Shown: piece after piece, positions 32,414 to 41,079 of the stretch
Layout: each line of letters opens with the position of its first letter
Position numbering within the stretch: the first letter of the stretch is position 1
Assembly: GCA_900319645.1 (NCBI GenBank)
Contig: ONPG01000003.1
Span: 269,244 to 333,243, forward strand
DNA: 64,000 nucleotides
From: an uncultured Bacteroidales bacterium
Lineage (GTDB): Bacteria; Bacteroidota; Bacteroidia; Bacteroidales; Paludibacteraceae
Reading direction: 5' to 3'
The notes under the pieces: generated by a model
What the model was told of the DNA's origin: nothing
Databases searched by the model: none
Seen by the model: only the letters and a program-made list of their open reading frames with translations
Made by a program: the position numbers and the translations under genes

Positions 32414-33175
32414 ATGAAAAAAGGAATTTTAACATTGATGGCGATGTGCCTTGCATTGAGCGCAAGTGCGGTAGATCTGCCCAAACAAGGTTTCGGAATC
32501 CAGATTGGCTGGGCACAGCCTATTCTCCGGTTGAATGACGCGAACACCGCCTACCCGAAGGATTCGATGGTCAACACCGTCCGTCTGAAAGGTTTCAAAA
32601 TCGGATTGGTTTATGACGCCAGTTATATCGCCGGACTGGGAAGCAGCATGGGAATCAACTACACATTTGGTGCCCATACGGAGAAATGGCACAACGTGGA
32701 TCCCCGCCAGCAGGCTATCTATCCGCGTCAGCGGGAGTTGTTCACCTATCACGAAGTAGAACTGTTCGTGGATTGGCAGTACAAGTTCGAGGTAGCCAAA
32801 GAGACCTATCTGATGCTTTATACAGGTCCTACCATACAATGCGGTCTCGGATTCAATCTGCGCGTCGATCAGCAGGCGATAGACAACACGACCTTGGACG
32901 TGGAAACCCTGCACGGTGTGCGCAAATACAGCGCCTATACCACCGAAGACAGACCTAACGATTCGTTGAAACGTCTGAATGTCACATGGGGCGTAGGAGC
33001 CGGATTCCAATACAAGCGCTATTTCCTGCGCGGCGGATACGACTTCGGATTGATCAACCCGCACAGGTACGGCCAGTTTGTCAATGCGGCAGGCGAGACC
33101 ATCGACCGCAACACCCGCGGACGATTTGACCAGTGGAGTATCAAGATAGGCATGTACCTGATTTACGCCGACTGA
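32414..33175 (+). CDS. Outer-membrane beta-barrel protein
   Basis: 253 residues. Signal peptide MKKGILTLMAMCLALSASA, then alternating amphipathic strands rich in Tyr, Gly and Asn (GFGIQIGWAQPILRL, KGFKIGLVYDASYIAGLG, FQYKRYFLRGGYDFGLINP) ending in SIKIGMYLIY, a typical final barrel strand. About eight to ten strands are predicted. The specific function is unknown. The stop codon overlaps the dnaG start by one base (TGATG), so the two are translationally coupled. Confidence 0.8.
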   Translation: MKKGILTLMAMCLALSASAVDLPKQGFGIQIGWAQPILRLNDANTAYPKDSMVNTVRLKGFKIGLVYDASYIAGLGSSMGINYTFGAHTEKWHNVDPRQQAIYPRQRELFTYHEVELFVDWQYKFEVAKETYLMLYTGPTIQCGLGFNLRVDQQAIDNTTLDVETLHGVRKYSAYTTEDRPNDSLKRLNVTWGVGAGFQYKRYFLRGGYDFGLINPHRYGQFVNAAGETIDRNTRGRFDQWSIKIGMYLIYAD

Positions 33176-35142
33176 TGATCCCCAAAGAAACCATAGACAA
33201 GATCTACTCCGCGGCGAAGATTGAGGAGGTGGTAAGCGACTACGTGACGCTGCACAAACGCGGCGCCAACCTGATAGGTCTGTGTCCTTTCCACAACGAG
33301 AAGACCGGTTCGTTCACCGTCAGTCCGTCCAAAGGTATCTACAAATGTTTTGGTTGCGGAGCCAGCGGTCACTCGGTAGGTTTTATCATGGAGATAGAGC
33401 AATGCAGCTACGTGGAGGCTCTCAAGCAACTGGGCAAGAAATACCATATTGAGGTGGAGGAGCGCCAGTTGAGTGCCGACGAGCAGCAACGGCAGGACGA
33501 CCGGGAGTCGATGTTTGTGGTGAACGACTACTGCAACCAGTGGTTTCAGCAGCAGTTGTGGGAAACGGAAGAAGGCAAAGCTATCGGTCTCAGCTATTTC
33601 CGCGAACGCGGACTGAGAGACGATATCATCCGCAAATTCCAATTGGGTTACTCACCCGAGAAAGGCAATCCGCTTGCTCTCTCGCTGAAGAAGAAAGGCT
33701 TCGACGAGAAATATATCACCAACAACGTGGACACCAAGATCGGTTGCGGCGTGTGCGGCAAGAGCGAAGACGGACGGCTGTACGACCGTTTCCGCGACCG
33801 GGTGATGTTCCCTATTTTCACCGTCAGCGGCAAACCCGTTGCGTTCGCCGGACGTATTCTCAAGAAGAAAGAGAACGTAGGCAAATACGTTAACTCGCCG
33901 GACTCGATTATCTATAGCAAGACCAACGAGTTGTACGGCATTTTCCAAGCCAAACAAACGATTGCGCGCAAAGACCTGTGCTATCTGGTGGAAGGCCAGA
34001 TGGACGCTATCTCCATGCATCAGTCGGGCATCGAGAACGTGGTGGCGAGCGGCGGAACAGCGTTGACCAAACCCCAGATACGGCTCATCAAACGATTCAC
34101 GAGCAACATCACCGTCCTCTATGACGGCGATGCAGCGGGAATCCATGCTGCACTGCGGGGTATAGACATGTTCCTGGAGGAGGGATTCAACGTCAAGGTG
34201 GTGTTGCTGCCGGACGGAGAAGATCCCGACAGCTACGCACAGAGCCACGACGCCAGCGAGTTTATCCGCTATATCGAATCCAACCAGACGGATTTTATCC
34301 GTTTCAAATCCGCCTTGCTGAGCAAGGACGCCGGCGACGATCCGCATAAACGCGCCGAACTGATCAAAGACATCACTTCCTCCATCGCAATTATCCCCGA
34401 CCAAATCACCCGACAGGTGTATGTGAAAGATACCGCAGACCGCCTGCATATGGACGAACAGCTGCTCACACGCGAGGTAATCCGTCTGCGCCGCGAGAAA
34501 GTAGCCGAAGCAGAGAAACGGCGCAACAGCGAGACGGAGAACAGCACACCGGCAGAAACGGTTTCTCCGGCGTTTCCGGGCACACGGAACACCCCGGTTT
34601 CATCGGGCAAAAAGGAGGAGCCTGTCTCCCGTCTGGAGAAGAACTACTACAATCTCATGCAGATGATTGTGCAGTTTGGCGAGCAGCCGGTGGAGATAGA
34701 GGAGACGATACTCAGTATCGGCGACGTGATTATCCTCACGCTGGAGAACGACGAGATCAAGCCGCCTAAAGCGGTTTACCAGCATATTATCGACGAATTC
34801 AAGCGTCACAGCAAAGACGAAGGATTCCGCGCGGAGACCTTCTACAAGTTCCACCCGGATCCGGAGATCAGCAGCATGGCGGTGGAGATGATCGCCTCAC
34901 CCTACCGCTGGGTGGAAGCGCACGACGAGAACCGCCTTGGCGAACTGGTGATCCAACTGCTGTTCGAGATCAAACTGACAGTCATCGAGACGCAGATTGA
35001 GGAACTGAACACAGGACTGAAAGAGGCACAGCAGACCGGCGACTGGGAGCGAATGAAAACACTGCTGTCCTACCAGCCCGAACTGCTTCAGCGCCGCAAC
35101 GAGATCAGCAAGCAACTGGGCAACCGGATTATTACACTATAA
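33175..35142 (+). CDS. dnaG: DNA primase
   Basis: 655 residues from the ATG at 33175, which overlaps the stop of the barrel gene; an upstream in-frame ATG (33133) would run through that gene. The N-terminal CHC2 zinc finger is CPFHNEKTGSFTV to IYKCFGCGASGHS (residues about 37-65). The TOPRIM core has YLVEGQMDAISMHQSG (acidic Glu near 272) and VLYDGDAAGIHAALRG. The C-terminal helicase-binding region extends from about 440. It makes RNA primers for replication. A Ser/Pro/Thr-rich linker lies around residues 445-480. Confidence 0.96.
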   Translation: MIPKETIDKIYSAAKIEEVVSDYVTLHKRGANLIGLCPFHNEKTGSFTVSPSKGIYKCFGCGASGHSVGFIMEIEQCSYVEALKQLGKKYHIEVEERQLSADEQQRQDDRESMFVVNDYCNQWFQQQLWETEEGKAIGLSYFRERGLRDDIIRKFQLGYSPEKGNPLALSLKKKGFDEKYITNNVDTKIGCGVCGKSEDGRLYDRFRDRVMFPIFTVSGKPVAFAGRILKKKENVGKYVNSPDSIIYSKTNELYGIFQAKQTIARKDLCYLVEGQMDAISMHQSGIENVVASGGTALTKPQIRLIKRFTSNITVLYDGDAAGIHAALRGIDMFLEEGFNVKVVLLPDGEDPDSYAQSHDASEFIRYIESNQTDFIRFKSALLSKDAGDDPHKRAELIKDITSSIAIIPDQITRQVYVKDTADRLHMDEQLLTREVIRLRREKVAEAEKRRNSETENSTPAETVSPAFPGTRNTPVSSGKKEEPVSRLEKNYYNLMQMIVQFGEQPVEIEETILSIGDVIILTLENDEIKPPKAVYQHIIDEFKRHSKDEGFRAETFYKFHPDPEISSMAVEMIASPYRWVEAHDENRLGELVIQLLFEIKLTVIETQIEELNTGLKEAQQTGDWERMKTLLSYQPELLQRRNEISKQLGNRIITL

Positions 35143-35185
35143 AAAACACACCCTATCCATAAGAGGGAGAAGAATATACCGAATT

Positions 35186-35953
35186 ATGTTATTCAAGGAA
35201 ATAGCCTACGGGCCTATACACAGCCGGCGTCTGGGCACAAGCCTGGGAATGGAGATTATGCCGCTGGACCACAAACTCTGCACGTTTGACTGCGTCTATT
35301 GCGAGTGCGGGTGGAACCAACCGGTCAGCCACCCTACTCTTCCTACGCGAGACGAAATACGCACCGCATTGGAAGCCAAACTGCAAGCCTTGACGGCGGA
35401 AGGTACGAACCTGGATGTAATCACTTTCTCCGGAAACGGAGAACCGACGTTGCACCCTGATTTTCTGCCGATTATCAAAGACACCTGTGCATTGCGCGAC
35501 CAGTATTGCCCGCAGGCGAAAGTGAGTGTGCTGAGCAACTCGACCCAACTGGGCAGAGCCGATGTGGTGGAAGCCTTGCGGATGTGCGACAACCGTATTC
35601 TCAAACTGGACGCAGCCACCGACACGATGATGCGACGGATTGACCAGCCGGTGAATAAGGCACTGGATGTGCGGACGCTCATCGGATGGCTCCAGCAGTT
35701 CGACGGCGATTTTACGCTGCAGACCTGTTTTCTGCGGGGGGAACATGCCGGAGCGGTCATCGACAACACCACCGGGGCGGAACTCCGCCAGTGGTATCAG
35801 GCAGTGGAGGAGTTGCGTCCCAAACAGGTGATGATCTATGTCATTGACCGCCAGACGCCGGAGGAGCATCTGGAGAAGATCACCCGCGAGGAGATGGAGC
35901 GTATCGCTGCTCCGCTCCGCGAAAAAGGAATAGACGTTATTGTCAGTGCCTAA
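35186..35953 (+). CDS. Radical SAM protein
   Basis: 255 residues. The [4Fe-4S]/SAM motif CTFDCVYCEC lies at about residues 32-41 (CxxxCxxC). FSGNGEPTLHPDF is the GGE-like motif that binds the SAM amino group, and LSNSTQLGRADV follows. It resembles the COG0731-type group (IYGPIHSRRLGxSLG), found as stand-alone genes in many Bacteroidetes; the substrate is unknown. No signal peptide is present. A GT28-like transferase follows after 12 bases. Confidence 0.88.
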   Translation: MLFKEIAYGPIHSRRLGTSLGMEIMPLDHKLCTFDCVYCECGWNQPVSHPTLPTRDEIRTALEAKLQALTAEGTNLDVITFSGNGEPTLHPDFLPIIKDTCALRDQYCPQAKVSVLSNSTQLGRADVVEALRMCDNRILKLDAATDTMMRRIDQPVNKALDVRTLIGWLQQFDGDFTLQTCFLRGEHAGAVIDNTTGAELRQWYQAVEELRPKQVMIYVIDRQTPEEHLEKITREEMERIAAPLREKGIDVIVSA

Positions 35954-35965
35954 GATACATTTTCC

Positions 35966-36940
35966 ATGAAGATTCTCGTAGCACCGCTGAACTGGGGTCT
36001 GGGTCATGCCAGCCGCTGTATCCCGCTCATCCGCCAGTGGCTGAGCGAGGGGCATGAGGTGGTTCTGGCAGGTGACGGCGACAGTCTGACCCTTCTGCGC
36101 AAGCATTTCCCGAGACTGAGGTATGCCTATCTGGCGCCACTCCATCTGCGTTACGGCAAAGGTAAGAGCCAGGTCTGGGCGATTGTCCGGTCGCTGCCGC
36201 AACTGATCAGATGGTCGATTCAGGATCACACGATGTTGGCCGCACTGCTGCGCGAGGAACATTTCGACCGCGTGGTGAGCGACAATCGTTTTGACCTTTG
36301 GTCACGTCAGACCGAGTGCGTCTATATCACCCACCAGCTGCATATCCGTCTGCCCCGGGGCTGGCGGTGGGCGGAGGGGCTGATGACACGCTGGCACCGG
36401 CGTATATGGCGAAACTACGACCAAGTGTGGGTGCCCGACTATGCGGACGAGGCGGAGAGCCTCAGCGGATGGCTCGGACACTTAGGAGAAGATATGTCTC
36501 CCCTCGGCGAGCAAAAAATCCGCTATATAGGTCCGCTAAGCCGGTTTGGAAAAGGACAAGGGGACGAAGGACAAAGTACAAAGGAGCAAATTGTGGCTGT
36601 TTTGAGCGGACTGGAACCGCAGCGGACACAACTGGAGCGGGAGATCATCAGCCGCTATAGGGGAAAAGAACAGAGAGTGCTGGTGGTTCAGGGTCTGCCG
36701 GGCAGGCCGATGACGCGGATCCAACGCGGAAATATCACCGTTGTGCCCTATATGGCGGACGAGGAACTGAAGCATGCGTTGCTCGGAGCAGAGCGGATCA
36801 TCGCCCGTTCGGGCTATTCAACCATCATGGATCTGCATGCCTTGGGAGTGCTCAACAAGGCGGAACTCATCCCTACTCCGGGGCAGAGCGAACAGGAGTA
36901 TCTGGCGGAATGGATGAGGAAACAGAAAACTGAAAACTGA
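35966..36940 (+). CDS. Glycosyltransferase of the MurG/GT28-like fold
   Basis: 324 residues. The N-terminal nucleotide-sugar fold begins ILVAPLNWGLGHASRCIPLI (GxGH acceptor loop of the GT-B fold), and the C-terminal domain has VVQGLPGRPMTR and IARSGYSTIMDLHALGV, near the donor site. It probably transfers a sugar in cell-envelope or glycolipid assembly; the acceptor is unknown. A tract of GGACAAA 7-mers (36549-36585) is inserted in frame between the domains (GKGQGDEGQSTKEQ). The C-terminus (KQKTEN) is coded by ACTGAAA repeats. Confidence 0.83.
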   Translation: MKILVAPLNWGLGHASRCIPLIRQWLSEGHEVVLAGDGDSLTLLRKHFPRLRYAYLAPLHLRYGKGKSQVWAIVRSLPQLIRWSIQDHTMLAALLREEHFDRVVSDNRFDLWSRQTECVYITHQLHIRLPRGWRWAEGLMTRWHRRIWRNYDQVWVPDYADEAESLSGWLGHLGEDMSPLGEQKIRYIGPLSRFGKGQGDEGQSTKEQIVAVLSGLEPQRTQLEREIISRYRGKEQRVLVVQGLPGRPMTRIQRGNITVVPYMADEELKHALLGAERIIARSGYSTIMDLHALGVLNKAELIPTPGQSEQEYLAEWMRKQKTEN

Positions 36941-36962
36941 AATCTATAAAACTACTATAACC

Positions 36963-37694
36963 ATGCGTAAGATTTTTTTACTGCTGCTGGCAGTCGCCAT
37001 TCTTCCGGCTTGCCAGAGAACCAAACAAGTGTGTTCGTTCACCACAGAGGCGATAGCTGTCAATGCGTCATCCGACAGCATACAAGACAGCGCTTATCTC
37101 GCTGATCTGCAGCCCGTCAAAGAGAGTCTGGAGCAGGAGATGAGTGTGGCGTTAGGCTATGCACCGGAGCGAATGTGGGTAGCCTCTCCCGAGTGCCCGA
37201 TGCTCAACTGGGCAAGCGATGCGTTGTGGGAAGCCGCGAAGCGGGTGTCTCCCAAGCGTGTGGATTTTGCGGTGGTGAACATCGGCGGTATGCGTTGCGA
37301 GTGGCAGGCAGGCAACGTGACACGTCAGTGCGTGTTCGAGCTCATGCCGTTCGACAACCGCTTGGTTGTGCTGACACTCAGAGGCAGCGATGTGCTGGAT
37401 CTGTGTCAGTCGTTTGCCAACTGCGGCGGCCAGGGTGTTGCCGGACTGAGGATGAAAGCGGTGGACGGACGGCTGGCGGAAGTGCTGATTGACGGCAAAG
37501 CCGTACAACCGGACAGTCTGTACACGATAGCCACCAGCGATTACCTGTCCGGCGGAGCCGACCATATGGAGGCTCTGACGCGTTATACGGACTATTGGAA
37601 CAGCGATCTGCTGATCCGCGATCTGTATCTGGACGCCGTGAAAGAGCAAGGCACTATCACCGCTAAGATTGACGGGCGGATGACGCTGCTGTAG
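36963..37694 (+). CDS. 5'-nucleotidase C-terminal domain lipoprotein
   Basis: 243 residues. Lipoprotein signal (LLLAVAILPACQR, Cys near residue 18). The rest is the 5'-nucleotidase C-terminal domain: LNWASDALWEAAKR, VNIGGMRCEWQAGNVTRQCV, ELMPFDNRLVVLTLRGSDVL and TIATSDYLSGGADHM. The N-terminal metallophosphatase domain is absent. In Bacteroidetes the two domains are often separate neighbouring genes, but no metallophosphatase is next to this one here. The last 32 bases overlap the convergent LD-carboxypeptidase gene. Confidence 0.85.
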   Translation: MRKIFLLLLAVAILPACQRTKQVCSFTTEAIAVNASSDSIQDSAYLADLQPVKESLEQEMSVALGYAPERMWVASPECPMLNWASDALWEAAKRVSPKRVDFAVVNIGGMRCEWQAGNVTRQCVFELMPFDNRLVVLTLRGSDVLDLCQSFANCGGQGVAGLRMKAVDGRLAEVLIDGKAVQPDSLYTIATSDYLSGGADHMEALTRYTDYWNSDLLIRDLYLDAVKEQGTITAKIDGRMTLL

Positions 37695-38598
37695 ATAGGG
37701 GCATAGACTTGATGACGGCGCCGTCGGACGTGACGGAAAGCACGGAGGGAGTGTTCAGCCACAGCGGCAGATTGTGCTCCACATGGCCCACAGGAGCATT
37801 GAATAAAACGGGGTAGTTGTATTCGGCAACTGCCTCTTTTATTGTTTCATAGACGGTTCCGGGCATAGAAGGGTCGTCGTCGCAATCGGAGAACTGACCT
37901 ACGATGAGACCGCTGATGCTCGCCAGCACTCCGCTAAGCCGCAGGTTGCGGATCATGCGGTCGATATGGTAGTGCCGTTCACAGATGTCCTCTATCAAAA
38001 GAATAGGAGAAACTCCTTTCCTTCCCTCTCCGCAAGAGAGGGAAGACGCAGCGGCTTGCAGTCCGTAAGGCGTGCCTTGCAGTCCGTAGAGCACGGACAG
38101 GTTGCCGCCGACGACAGGTGCGCACACGGTGCCCGGACGATTGAGCGGGTGCGCCGGAAGGGTATATTCCAGCGGCTCACCGCGGAGTATCCGGCGCAGG
38201 GCACGAATCGGTTCACTCTCCTCGGGCAGCGTGGCAATGTGCTTGCACATGATGCCGTGTATCGTGGCGCAACCGCTGAGGGCGGCTGCCTGATGAAGGG
38301 CGGTGATGTCACTGAAACCGAGAACAGGTTTGGTAATAGCCGGGACACGGTCGATGATACGTTGTAGTCCGTAACCTCCGCGGCTGCAAAGGATGAGATC
38401 GACAGAGGTATCCGTCATCGCTTCGCTCAGGTCAGCGAGACGGTGGTCGTCGGTACCGGCGAACCGTCCCCATTCGTCGCGCGCGTGCGCGCCCACGCTT
38501 ACCTTATATCCCCACGCGCGCAAGCGTGCGGAAGCAGCATCGATGAGTGCCGGATCCAGATGACCGGAAGGAGAGACTATACGTATATGACTGATCAT
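37663..38598 (-). CDS. ldcA: LD-carboxypeptidase (peptidase S66 family)
   Basis: 311 residues. S66 motifs: LILCSRGGYGLQRII, VLGFSDITALHQAA (nucleophile Ser in GFSD, near residue 117), ILLIEDICERHYHID (catalytic Glu) and APVGHVEHNLPL (catalytic His). It trims the terminal D-alanine of peptidoglycan tetrapeptides during recycling. Around residues 185-200 (SSLSCGEGRKG), a CTTCCCTCTCC/AGAGAGGGAAG hairpin has been inserted in frame just before the Glu block. The 3' end overlaps the facing 5'-nucleotidase gene by 32 bases. Confidence 0.9.
   Translation of the reverse strand: MISHIRIVSPSGHLDPALIDAASARLRAWGYKVSVGAHARDEWGRFAGTDDHRLADLSEAMTDTSVDLILCSRGGYGLQRIIDRVPAITKPVLGFSDITALHQAAALSGCATIHGIMCKHIATLPEESEPIRALRRILRGEPLEYTLPAHPLNRPGTVCAPVVGGNLSVLYGLQGTPYGLQAAASSLSCGEGRKGVSPILLIEDICERHYHIDRMIRNLRLSGVLASISGLIVGQFSDCDDDPSMPGTVYETIKEAVAEYNYPVLFNAPVGHVEHNLPLWLNTPSVLSVTSDGAVIKSMPLSTAASSARQS
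38012..38046 (-). repeat. Inverted-repeat element inside the LD-carboxypeptidase gene
   Basis: CTTCCCTCTCC, GCA, then AGAGAGGGAAG form a near-perfect hairpin read in frame. It is related in composition to the element in the pseudouridine synthase gene at 15957-16047. Confidence 0.65.
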
Positions 38599-38674
38599 TG
38601 CTTTTTAATCACATCAGCCCCGCCCAATAGGAGCGAGGCTGAAATTATCGGTTTATCGGTTGTTGAAGAGCATT

Positions 38675-39865
38675 TTATCCCACATATTCAGGCACACCCT
38701 CTTTGAGGACACGTGCGATGATTTCCACAGCCTCGTCAATGACGGGCTCAGTGTGCGTGGCCATGAGCGTGGTACGCAGCAGGCACTCGCCTTCGACGCA
38801 CGCAGGAGCCATAACCGGATTGACGTACACACCTTCGTCAAACAGTTTCTTGCCGAAATACAGAGTATCGAGTGTCTTGTAGGTGAAGATCGGCACGATA
38901 GGTGTCGGCGCTTCGATGATCTTGATACCGGCTGCCAGAAGCTGTTTCTGGAAATACTTGGCGATGTTCATCAGTCGTGTGGGACGTTCAGGATCGAGGA
39001 TAAGCTGATGCAGTGCCTCGAGAGCCGTAGCTGCGGAGCAGGGCGTGATGGAAGCGGAGAAGATGAACGGACGGCTCACGTGGCGCAACCAGTCGGCTAC
39101 GCGGTGAGAAGTCAGCATACAACCTCCGATGGAAGCCAGCGACTTGGAGAAAGTCAGCATGGTGATATCCACTTTGTCGGTCAGTCCGAAATGCGCGGCT
39201 GTGCCTCGTCCGCCGGGACCCAGAACTCCGAAACCATGCGCATCATCGACCATCACGCGGGCGTTGTATTTCTCAGCCAACGCACATATCTCCGGCAGTT
39301 TGCAGATGTCACCGCGCATGGAGAACACTCCGTCGGTGATAATCAGTTTGCCTGCCTCCTCGGGGATGGACTTGAGCTGGCGCTCCAAATCCTGCATATC
39401 CGAGTGACGATAGCGAAGCACCTTGGCATAGCTCAAACGGCAAGCATCGTAGATAGAAGCGTGGTTCTCGCGGTCGTTGAGGATATAGTCGTCCTTGCCG
39501 GCGATAGCGGAGATAATAGCCAGGTTGGTCTGGAAACCCGTGGAGACGGTCATCGCCTCCTCGTATCCAGTGAACGCAGCTATCTCGCGCTCCAGTTGCA
39601 GGTGCAGGTCCAGCGTACCGTTGAGAAAACGGCTGCCGCTCACGCCTGTACCGTATTTGTCGAGCGCCGCATGGCCGGCCTTGATCACCTCTTCGTTCTC
39701 CGTGAAGCCGAGGTAGTTATTGGAGCCGAGCATAATCACGCGGTGGTTCTCCATCTGCACAATAGGTGCCTGACGGCTCTCCAGCTCGTGGAAGTACGGA
39801 TAGATACCTAATTGGCGAACCTGTTTGAGGGTCTCAAAATGGTCGCATTTTTCGAATAAATCCAT
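38675..39865 (-). CDS. spt: Serine palmitoyltransferase-like PLP-dependent acyltransferase
   Basis: 396 residues from the ATG at 39865; a TTG ten codons upstream lies in repeat sequence and is less likely. Alpha-oxoamine synthase family: SNNYLGFTENEEVI, GTGVSGSRFLNGTLDLHLQL, DDAHGFGVLGPGGRGTA and TMLTFSKSLASIGG (PLP lysine near residue 240). The N-terminal LGIYPYFHELESRQAPIV form is the Bacteroidetes serine palmitoyltransferase type rather than glycine C-acetyltransferase (inference). It condenses serine with palmitoyl-CoA to start sphingolipid synthesis. Confidence 0.85.
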   Translation of the reverse strand: MDLFEKCDHFETLKQVRQLGIYPYFHELESRQAPIVQMENHRVIMLGSNNYLGFTENEEVIKAGHAALDKYGTGVSGSRFLNGTLDLHLQLEREIAAFTGYEEAMTVSTGFQTNLAIISAIAGKDDYILNDRENHASIYDACRLSYAKVLRYRHSDMQDLERQLKSIPEEAGKLIITDGVFSMRGDICKLPEICALAEKYNARVMVDDAHGFGVLGPGGRGTAAHFGLTDKVDITMLTFSKSLASIGGCMLTSHRVADWLRHVSRPFIFSASITPCSAATALEALHQLILDPERPTRLMNIAKYFQKQLLAAGIKIIEAPTPIVPIFTYKTLDTLYFGKKLFDEGVYVNPVMAPACVEGECLLRTTLMATHTEPVIDEAVEIIARVLKEGVPEYVG

Positions 39866-39879
39866 AGAATATAATAGTA

Positions 39880-39993
39880 TAAAGTCGAAAGACAAAAGAC
39901 CGTAACCTATGGTTACTCAAAGCATAATCGGCTTTGAACGATAGTGGTCTTTGAGCGTTAGCGGTCTTTTATCTTTGAGCGTTAGCGGTCTAA
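39880..39993. repeat. Repeat tract TCTTTGAGCGTTAGCGG and GTCGAAAGAC between spt and mdh
   Basis: Holds GTCGAAAGACAAAAGACCG and then TCTTTGAGCGTTAGCGGTCT twice, plus a diverged third copy (GGCTTTGAACGATAGTGGTC). It reaches the mdh stop codon. Confidence 0.75.
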
Positions 39994-40935
39994 CTAAAGA
40001 ACGTTGAGTTCTTTGAGGATAGCGGTTGTTTTGCGGACTGCTGCTTCGCTGTCACGCAGTTTCTGCATTTCTGCATCGGAGATCTTCAGCTCGAGGATCT
40101 TCTCGATACCGTTCTTTCCGATGATACAGGGCACACCGATGGTGATGTCCTTCATGCCATACTCGCCCTCGAGAGCAGCGGAGCAAGGGATCATCTTCTT
40201 CTGGTCCTTGATGATAGCCTCAGCTACGGAAGCAGCGGCAGCACCCGGAGCCATCCATGCGCTGGTGCCGAGCAGACCGGTCAGCGTAGCACCGCCTACC
40301 ATCGTGCTCTTCACTACGTTCTCCAGCTCCTCCTGGCTCAGGAACTCGCTGACGTTGATACCTTTATAGGTGGTGTAGCTGGTCAGAGGGATCATCGTGG
40401 TGTCGCCGTGACCGCCGATTACGAAACCGTCCACATCGTTGGCGTTGCACTTGAGAGCCTGGCTCAGGAAATATTTCAGACGTGCGCTATCCAACGCACC
40501 ACCCATACCGATCACGCGGTTACGCGGCAGACCGAGTGCGTGCAGGGTGAGGTAAGCCATCGTGTCCATCGGGTTGGAAACAACCACGAGGATTGCGTTC
40601 GGGCTGTATTTCAGCACCTGATCGCAAACGCTCTTGACGATACCGGCGTTTACACCGATAAGCTCCTCACGCGTCATACCCGGTTTGCGCGGCAGACCCG
40701 AAGTGATGATCACTACGTCCGATCCGCTGGTCTTCGAGTAGTCGTTGGTCACACCTTCCACTACCGTGTCGAAGCCCATCAGCTGGGCGGTTTGCATAAT
40801 ATCCATGGCTTTGCCCTCAGCAAAACCCTCTTTGATGTCAATCAGACATACCTCGTTGGCTACCTCGTTTACGGCCAACACGTTTGCGCAAGTAGCACCT
40901 ACGTTTCCTGCGCCTACAACAGTTACTTTACTCAT
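39994..40935 (-). CDS. mdh: Malate dehydrogenase, LDH-like type
   Basis: 314 residues from the ATG at 40935 (MSKVTVVGAGNVGATCANVL); upstream in-frame starts would lie in the leader. Motifs: the NAD loop GAGNVGA; ITSGLPRKPGMTREELIGVN (mobile loop with the Arg pair of malate enzymes); ANDVDGFVIGGHGDTTMIPL (catalytic His near 177). It interconverts malate and oxaloacetate. The normal length is 310-315. Promoter at 41020-41051, with a leader of about 80 bases. Confidence 0.96.
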   Translation of the reverse strand: MSKVTVVGAGNVGATCANVLAVNEVANEVCLIDIKEGFAEGKAMDIMQTAQLMGFDTVVEGVTNDYSKTSGSDVVIITSGLPRKPGMTREELIGVNAGIVKSVCDQVLKYSPNAILVVVSNPMDTMAYLTLHALGLPRNRVIGMGGALDSARLKYFLSQALKCNANDVDGFVIGGHGDTTMIPLTSYTTYKGINVSEFLSQEELENVVKSTMVGGATLTGLLGTSAWMAPGAAAASVAEAIIKDQKKMIPCSAALEGEYGMKDITIGVPCIIGKNGIEKILELKISDAEMQKLRDSEAAVRKTTAILKELNVL

Positions 40936-41019
40936 AGTATTTGAAATTTTAATGTATATATTCCTTATTATGCTTTTGAGTTTTGAGTTCCGTCTTTCCT
41001 CTTTTCTCAAAATAGCGTG

Positions 41020-41051
41020 CAAATTTACAATTTTTTTTTCATATATGCAAA
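41020..41051 (-). promoter_or_regulatory. Promoter of mdh
   Basis: On the minus strand TTTG (41051-41048), 20 bases, TAAATTTG (41027-41020). It faces and overlaps the aroB promoter region. Confidence 0.75.
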
Positions 41052-41059
41052 ATTTTTTG

Positions 41060-41067
41060 TACTTTTG
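41060..41067 (+). promoter_or_regulatory. -7 box of aroB
   Basis: TACTTTTG followed by CAGCGTG. The -33 box is poor (TTTC about 20 bases upstream). The predicted transcript starts near 41074, six bases before the aroB ATG. Confidence 0.6.
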
Positions 41068-41079
41068 CAGCGTGTTTCT

